21,733 nt of DNA from assembly GCF_000003605.2 (NCBI RefSeq), contig NW_003152750.1:1478-23210 (forward strand), given 5' to 3'. Position numbers and translations under genes: made by a program. Origin of the DNA: Saccoglossus kowalevskii (lineage: Eukaryota; Hemichordata; Enteropneusta; Harrimaniidae). Every line of letters begins with the position of its first letter. Positions within the stretch are counted from its first letter, which is position 1. Below, in pieces: positions 17,343 to 21,733 of this stretch. The notes under the pieces are model-generated. The model did no database searches, was not told where the DNA came from, and saw only the letters and a program-made list of their open reading frames with translations.

Positions 17343-18073
17343 GTAAGCTAGCTATATGTGCTATTTGTTTTTCTTCTCTATTGTTGTTAATGTGTGGCGA
17401 CCAGGGCATATATTTTGTCAATAATAAGAAACTGAAGGATACAAACTTGTCAGATATTGGAAATAAGATTTGAATAGTGTTGTTTTTTTGTCACTTTGTC
17501 CAAATATGCTTTTTGATGTTCAGTATATTTTGTTGATTGTGATCACAAAGGAATAAAGAAAACAATGTGTTTCAAGAATGGATTTTTAAACTAAAAATTG
17601 TCATGGCTTTATTTCCAGAATACAAGGATGAATCGCACCTTATACCAAAGAATGCATCGGTCATCGTTAAGCGAATTCCTGTTGGCGGGATAAGAGCAAA
17701 TATTAAAGCGTAAGTTCTTTAAGATAATTAAAATAAAAAAGCTTGATAATAAATACTGCATACAAAAATGTATAAATCTGACTGTAGGCTACCGCAATTG
17801 ACATGCTAAAATTAACTTGGACATCAGGCTACTCTAAATCATAATAAAAATTCTTTACATTGAATTTATATTTAAGCTTGATTCTTCAAGGTTATACATT
17901 ATAGATCAAGTATTGTACTTTTCACTTGCACGGCAAATTGCACAGAGCATTAAAATCAAGTTAATATCAAATGAAAGTCAAGTTTTTCCATAAACGTCTT
18001 TCCTAAAATTGCTTTTTTCTGTTCTATTTTCAGGGAGCCGGTTGATCTGAATGGGGTACCAAATATCAAACCA
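17174..18073 (+). CDS. RBBP6: RBBP6-like protein, N-terminal DWNN domain (three exons, partial)
   Basis: Exons 17174–17342, 17619–17709 and 18034–18073 join in phase to give 100 residues. Residues 1–80 are a DWNN ubiquitin-like fold, beginning MSSIHYKFKSSNDYDTLTFD, with GLHISLSDLK, DLQITNAQSGEEY and LIPKNASVIVKRIPVGG. These blocks are nearly those of human RBBP6. The family is a subunit of the 3'-end cleavage/polyadenylation machinery (yeast Mpe1) and a RING E3 ligase that binds p53 and Rb in vertebrates. The zinc knuckle (expected CFRCGKPGHYIKNC-like) and the RING are encoded further on; I could not find them before 21733, so the next intron is long or the locus is broken. The ATG context AACATGT is moderate. 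The gene diverges from HELZ. Confidence 0.93.
17343..18033 (+). other. RBBP6-like introns 1 and 2
   Basis: Intron 1 is 17343–17618 (GTAAGC ... TTTATTTCCAG) and intron 2 is 17710–18033 (GTAAGT ... TTCTGTTCTATTTTCAG), with exon 2 at 17619–17709 between them. Both are AT-rich with no other feature that I can see. Confidence 0.9.
17619..17709 (+). CDS. RBBP6: RBBP6-like coding exon 2
   Basis: Its first two bases complete Glu57 and it then encodes residues 58–86, YKDESHLIPKNASVIVKRIP followed by VGGIRANIK, leaving two bases of Ala87. LIPKNxSVIVxRIPxGG is the most conserved block of the DWNN domain. The donor is GC|GTAAGT. Confidence 0.95.
18034..18073 (+). CDS. RBBP6: RBBP6-like coding exon 3
   Basis: A 40-bp exon after the acceptor TTCTATTTTCAG. 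It completes Ala87 and encodes EPVDLNGVPNIKP (residues 88–100), aligning with the EPV-containing stretch just after the human DWNN domain. The donor is CCA|GTATGT, phase 0. The exon is short and weakly conserved, but the acceptor is strong and the phase fits. Confidence 0.75.
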
Positions 18074-18139
18074 GTATGTAGTAATGCCATTTTTGATCAC
18101 AATGATTTGTGGTCTTGCGTAAGCTTTTATAATTATTAA
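18034..18139 (+). CDS. RBBP6: Alternative terminal exon giving a DWNN-only product
   Basis: If the GTATGT donor at 18074 is not used, the frame continues for 21 codons (VCSNAIFDHN, then DLWSCVSFYNY) to TAA at 18137–18139. The product would be 121 residues: the DWNN domain plus a short tail. Human RBBP6 has a DWNN-only isoform of about 118 residues, as I recall, made by the same kind of early termination after this exon. An AATAAA lies at 18470–18475. The product is inferred. A run-on frame of 21 codons can occur by chance. Confidence 0.45.
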
Positions 18140-20819
18140 TGTTAACTGGGCATTTGAATTTCATTCAGTAGTTACAAAAAAAAAAGAGTAGAAATTACTC
18201 AAGAGTTGATACACTTGATATCAACCTAATGTTATGTAAACGTATATTGCATTCACAAAATTACATTCTATGTGCATGTGCTGTCCGAGATATTAATTGT
18301 TGGCCCCTCCGTACTTGTACATGTGTTTTCACTTTTAAGTATAGAATTTACTTTTTTTTGTTGGCATATTTGTCACTGGAATAATCACTAGTACTCTCAC
18401 TTGCTAATATGCATTGAATATGTAGTTAAAAGAAGTTTTTTTTTTTCAATTCTTGCACAAACGATGTGCAATAAAAGATGATTTGATAATAGCCTGTGAC
18501 TGTAAAGCTGGACTCTATCAATATGATTGTCACATGGTTTGCAAAGATGATACTATGAATTTTGTTTCTACAATTTTCATTAGCATAACAAGGAGCATTG
18601 CCTGCCAAGTCTTCAGTCAAGGGAGCATTGTTTCTCTTAATAACATGAAGATATTATCATCAAAGTTTATGCCCATTTGTGGTAATTGATGATTTCAGTA
18701 ATGCGTGAAAATTGTAATGAAATATGGGCATTGGTATAATCTTCATGAAACAGTAACAGGTTTTCATAGAAAATGCCAAAAGTTATTTTTTTAATATTCT
18801 GCCATCTGTCTTTCATTTGGACTGGTTTCCATGGGCAAGTTATTATACATATATATATATAAATAAATATTTTATTACAGATTGATACATTTTTGCTATA
18901 TTTATTTCATACAGAGTATATTAAAATCAATTTTTACAGACATAAATTTACTATTAACACTGTTCACCCTGTGACTTATATTTTCTATGATGGAAAATGA
19001 ATAAAAAATATGCTGGGATTGCTTGAAATCCTTCTTGTGTTTCTCTTTTGATAACACCTACACTCACTCAGACCATTTATTTCATTCAGATGTATTTATG
19101 ATATATTTATGCATATTGTCGAATCCATGCATGTAGTGTTTTTTTGTTTTTTTCTGCAATACCCGTAATCTTTATGTATTCAGTATATGGAGACCTCAAT
19201 GTTTCATGACTAGATTTAATTATACAAACATTGTTGTACTAAAGTCTTAAGGTGTGCATTATGTGAAATAGAAAACTGTTTTGGTTTTCCACATACATTG
19301 TCCTACACAATCTTTTTATACTGGCCTGAATTGTGCAATTCTTTAATAATATGGAATTTTTTCTTGCAAGCTTGATTCATATTTAAGGAGCAAACTTGAG
19401 TGATAACATAAACTTGCAGCTAATATGTGATTTGCCTATTCATTTTAAATAATTTGGTTTCTAATCTTGTACATCTGGCAGTGACAATTGAATAGCGCAA
19501 AGTCTGCATTAGAGATACATGGAATCGCCTCGGCCTCTGCTATAAGTTGGTTGATCGATACTATCACCAGTCTGCCTTTGTGCATACTTTGCGATATTCT
19601 TGTTATAACCTCATGTACATGTGTCATTTGCACTAAGGAAATTTAATAAATTGCATGCTTATTTGTTGTAGTTGTACCACTCCCCTAAAATTTTATAATA
19701 CTGAGTACTAAATGCAAATTTACAAATTAATGATTATTACATGACATTTCTCAAAATTAATTTCCATAAAATAGCTGCACTATGAAAACTGTAGGTTTTG
19801 CAATGTTTATTTTTATACTTTAGATTTTTCAAGCTTTCAGTTGTACATAACTTTGTCATTATTTTATCATATAAATGTGCAAAATCGCAGTATCTTTTTA
19901 CATAATAGATGCTTTTCTTGGTGCCCTATTTAAAAACGTCTTGCAATGTGTGTAGATGATATGAGCAACTCGTTAATAAACTCTGCATTGCAATTATTTT
20001 CAAACGCAAGTTGCTTGTTGCTCTGGCAGTTTTGCCCAGGAAATATTGGTCCAGACATGCTAATTTCAAGTGACAACTATCTGTTGCTGTGATTTTTGTC
20101 ACTTGCATTTTCAGTCAAAAACCACTACTATGTGAAGGATGCAACAATTCCCAGAATAATGTGTATTGCATACTGGAAACATTCACAGAATTGCAATCAA
20201 CTGTCCTCGGGGGGGGGTGTGTGAAATTTTCTTTTATTTGGTCTGTAATTTTGGGTGCACAGTCTTGCATTTGGCCTGATAAATGAGACTGGATATCTTT
20301 ATTTGCCTGTCCACGGGGACAGCCAATTTCTATCTGTCTAGGACAGGTGGGCAGGCCTTAATAGACCATTTTCAAGTTTATAGGGACCCTTGTGATATCA
20401 AACATAAAAACGGGACAAGACAATACATATATCATCGTGGTGCGGTCGAAACGTGGGATTTGACAATCACAACATTATTTTTATTCTATTTCCATGCTTA
20501 ATGAGTTCACATTGAACGCATTGAAAATTTTGAAGTAAAAATATCTCGACACCATATTCCTCTCTGAAAAATATAAAACTATGGAAAAAATGGGGGTTAT
20601 TGAAAATGTTGCACATAATCCACACAAGGAAATGAAAAGCCAGATTTTGCAGCACTGCTGCCAGTCTGTTTTGAATTCACTTGACTACTCGTTAGAGCAA
20701 GTGATTTACATCCATGTTCAATAATAACGTGCATTACTGTCGCATATATAGGCAATATTATATTTAGTAACGCGTGAAAAGAACCTTTAAAGAAAGGCGT
20801 ATAAAGAATAAATGCATTG
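18140..20819 (+). other. RBBP6-like intron 3 or 3' region
   Basis: AT-rich, with a TATATATATA run near 18850 and a run of nine G at 20210–20218. No RBBP6 zinc-knuckle or RING exon is visible. Four open stretches without recognised domains occur at 18453–18689 (+), 19445–19633 (-), 19946–20092 (+) and 20089–20286 (+). None fits the required phase-0 continuation with a homologous sequence. Confidence 0.6.
18470..18475 (+). terminator. Candidate polyadenylation signal AATAAA
   Basis: A canonical hexamer about 330 bases after the DWNN-only stop, in sequence CAATAAAAGATG. It would terminate the short RBBP6 transcript. The hexamer is frequent in AT-rich DNA, and an extensive U-rich downstream element is not obvious. 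Confidence 0.3.
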
Positions 20820-21660
20820 CGTGCTAAATCCTCAAGATGGACACCTTGGACTAGCTCGTAACTGCATTAAGCAAGGGTTGTTAATCATATTCATACATTC
20901 TAAAAATTATTCTGTCACTTGTCAAACATGCCTGGACCATTTTTACTTCCTAGTTGAAGCAAAAAAAATTCACCTCTGCATTCATACCTGTATGGCTGTC
21001 TGGACCGATAGTGTTCAAACTTTACATATTGGGATAAATGTGCACTAGCATTGTTTTTGTGATCCAATTTAAACGGGACATTGATGCATGTTCAAAATGC
21101 TCAACTGGTGGGCATTTTGTTAGTTCTCGTTCGAACGCAGTCCAGAAACAGGGACTTGTGTTTTACCTCTGTTCGTTCGAGCCTGTATCTTAGAAATGCC
21201 TGGACCAATCACAATCATACATTACATTATACATGTGCACATCAATTTGTTTCAAGATCTGGTGGCCATTTTGCTTTAATTGATGTGATTCAAGTGCTAT
21301 ATCTGACTTGCTTTGACTGATTATGTTCAAATTTTAGATATTCATTATACATCATGTCATAGATATTCAGATATATTGGTTTAAAGATCCTATTTAAAAT
21401 GGCTGAATGGTGGCCATTTTGTGCTAAAAATCATCAAATATCAAGCATTTATTGATGGATTTTCGTTCAAACTTGGTACATACATTAGACATTGGTTCTT
21501 GATGCATGTCATTTTATTTTTCAAATTGGATTAAAAATCCCTAATTGGCGGCCATTTTGTTTTAATGAATGGGCTTCTAAAGCCATATCTCTGACGTGCT
21601 TTGACTGATTATGTTCAAATTTTATATATTCATTATACTTCATAATCATATTCCTGACAT
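20820..21660 (-). repeat. ATGGC repeat array C (inverted relative to A and B)
   Basis: On the plus strand the cores read TGGTGGCCATTTTG-like at about 21106, 21262, 21408 and 21545, so the minus strand carries CAAAATGGCCRCCA. Spacing is about 140–155 bp. Between cores, GACTGATTATGTTCAAATTT, TATTCATTATAC and CTTGCTTTGACTG are reverse-strand counterparts of the CATGTATAA, CCAARTTTGAATGA and GACAAAGCATGTC segments of array B. A diverged ATGGAC/CTGGAC part fills 20820–21060. Confidence 0.8.
21121..21156 (-). repeat. Hairpin end module inside array C
   Basis: The reverse complement starts AGTCCCTGTTTCTGGACT and ends GAACTA, aligning without gaps to the module at 8597–8632 with 8 differences in 36. 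Here it lies between units and not at the array edge, so array C may be two insertions joined. Confidence 0.7.
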
Positions 21661-21733
21661 TGTTATATTACTATAAACAAAACTATGTATCTTAAATTTG
21701 ATAACTAAAGGGGACTGCGCCATGCATGGCTTG

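Noticed and set aside
17343-17473. Continuation of RBBP6 exon 1 to the stop after 17473
   Set aside because: The conserved DWNN sequence jumps exactly from the AAG|GTAAGC donor to 17619 with matching phase. The read-through peptide is unrelated.
20089-20286. Next RBBP6 exon after the TTGCATTTTCAG acceptor at 20113
   Set aside because: Exon 3 ends in phase 0, but this stretch is open only in phase 1 and shows no zinc-knuckle or other RBBP6 sequence, despite its CEGC motif.

Overview
This window is animal nuclear DNA. Short protein-coding exons with GT–AG boundaries and compatible phases are separated by long AT-rich introns full of palindromic MITE-like elements and tandem repeats. I see no operons, bacterial-type genes, rRNA, tRNA or CRISPR. 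The repeat style (TACTGTA-ended MITEs, ATGGC-palindrome arrays, TTAA-flanked MITEs) suggests a marine invertebrate. I cannot name the phylum, and the protein matches alone do not separate lophotrochozoan from invertebrate deuterostome.

Two conserved genes lie head to head. On the minus strand, six coding exons (11535 down to 781) give the first 328 residues of a HELZ-type protein: N-terminal TPR helices, an acidic/polar linker, a U1/matrin-type C2H2 finger (C212, C215, H228, H234), an xRPPPRG motif, a CCCH finger (C263, C269, C275, H279) and a conserved helical stretch ending in EKWM. The SF1 helicase core would lie beyond position 1. A non-coding first exon ending at 16045 is proposed. On the plus strand, three exons (17174–18073) give the first 100 residues of an RBBP6 homologue, that is, the DWNN ubiquitin-like domain. 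The zinc knuckle, RING and C-terminal regions are not in the window.

Layout: 1–780, partial HELZ intron with a possible antisense terminal exon at 75–214. 781–11555, HELZ coding exons and introns. 11556–16044, the 5' intron of HELZ, holding a 960-bp terminal-inverted-repeat element, a TTAA-flanked MITE and a pair of p53-type half-sites. 15870–17173, the shared 5' region of the two genes, with YY1-like and ETS-like motifs. 17174–18139, the RBBP6 exons. 18140–21733, a long RBBP6 intron or 3' region with an ATGGC-type repeat array at the right end.

Both proteins belong to post-transcriptional mRNA control by family knowledge: HELZ in mRNA decay and translation with CCR4-NOT and PABP, RBBP6 in 3'-end cleavage/polyadenylation and ubiquitin ligation. 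The most interesting points are a predicted DWNN-only RBBP6 product made by reading into intron 3, a U1-like finger in front of the HELZ CCCH finger that human HELZ lacks as far as I recall, an unusually short first CCCH spacing, and facing YY1-like motifs suggesting overlapping promoters. I did not find a convincing wholly new biological system.
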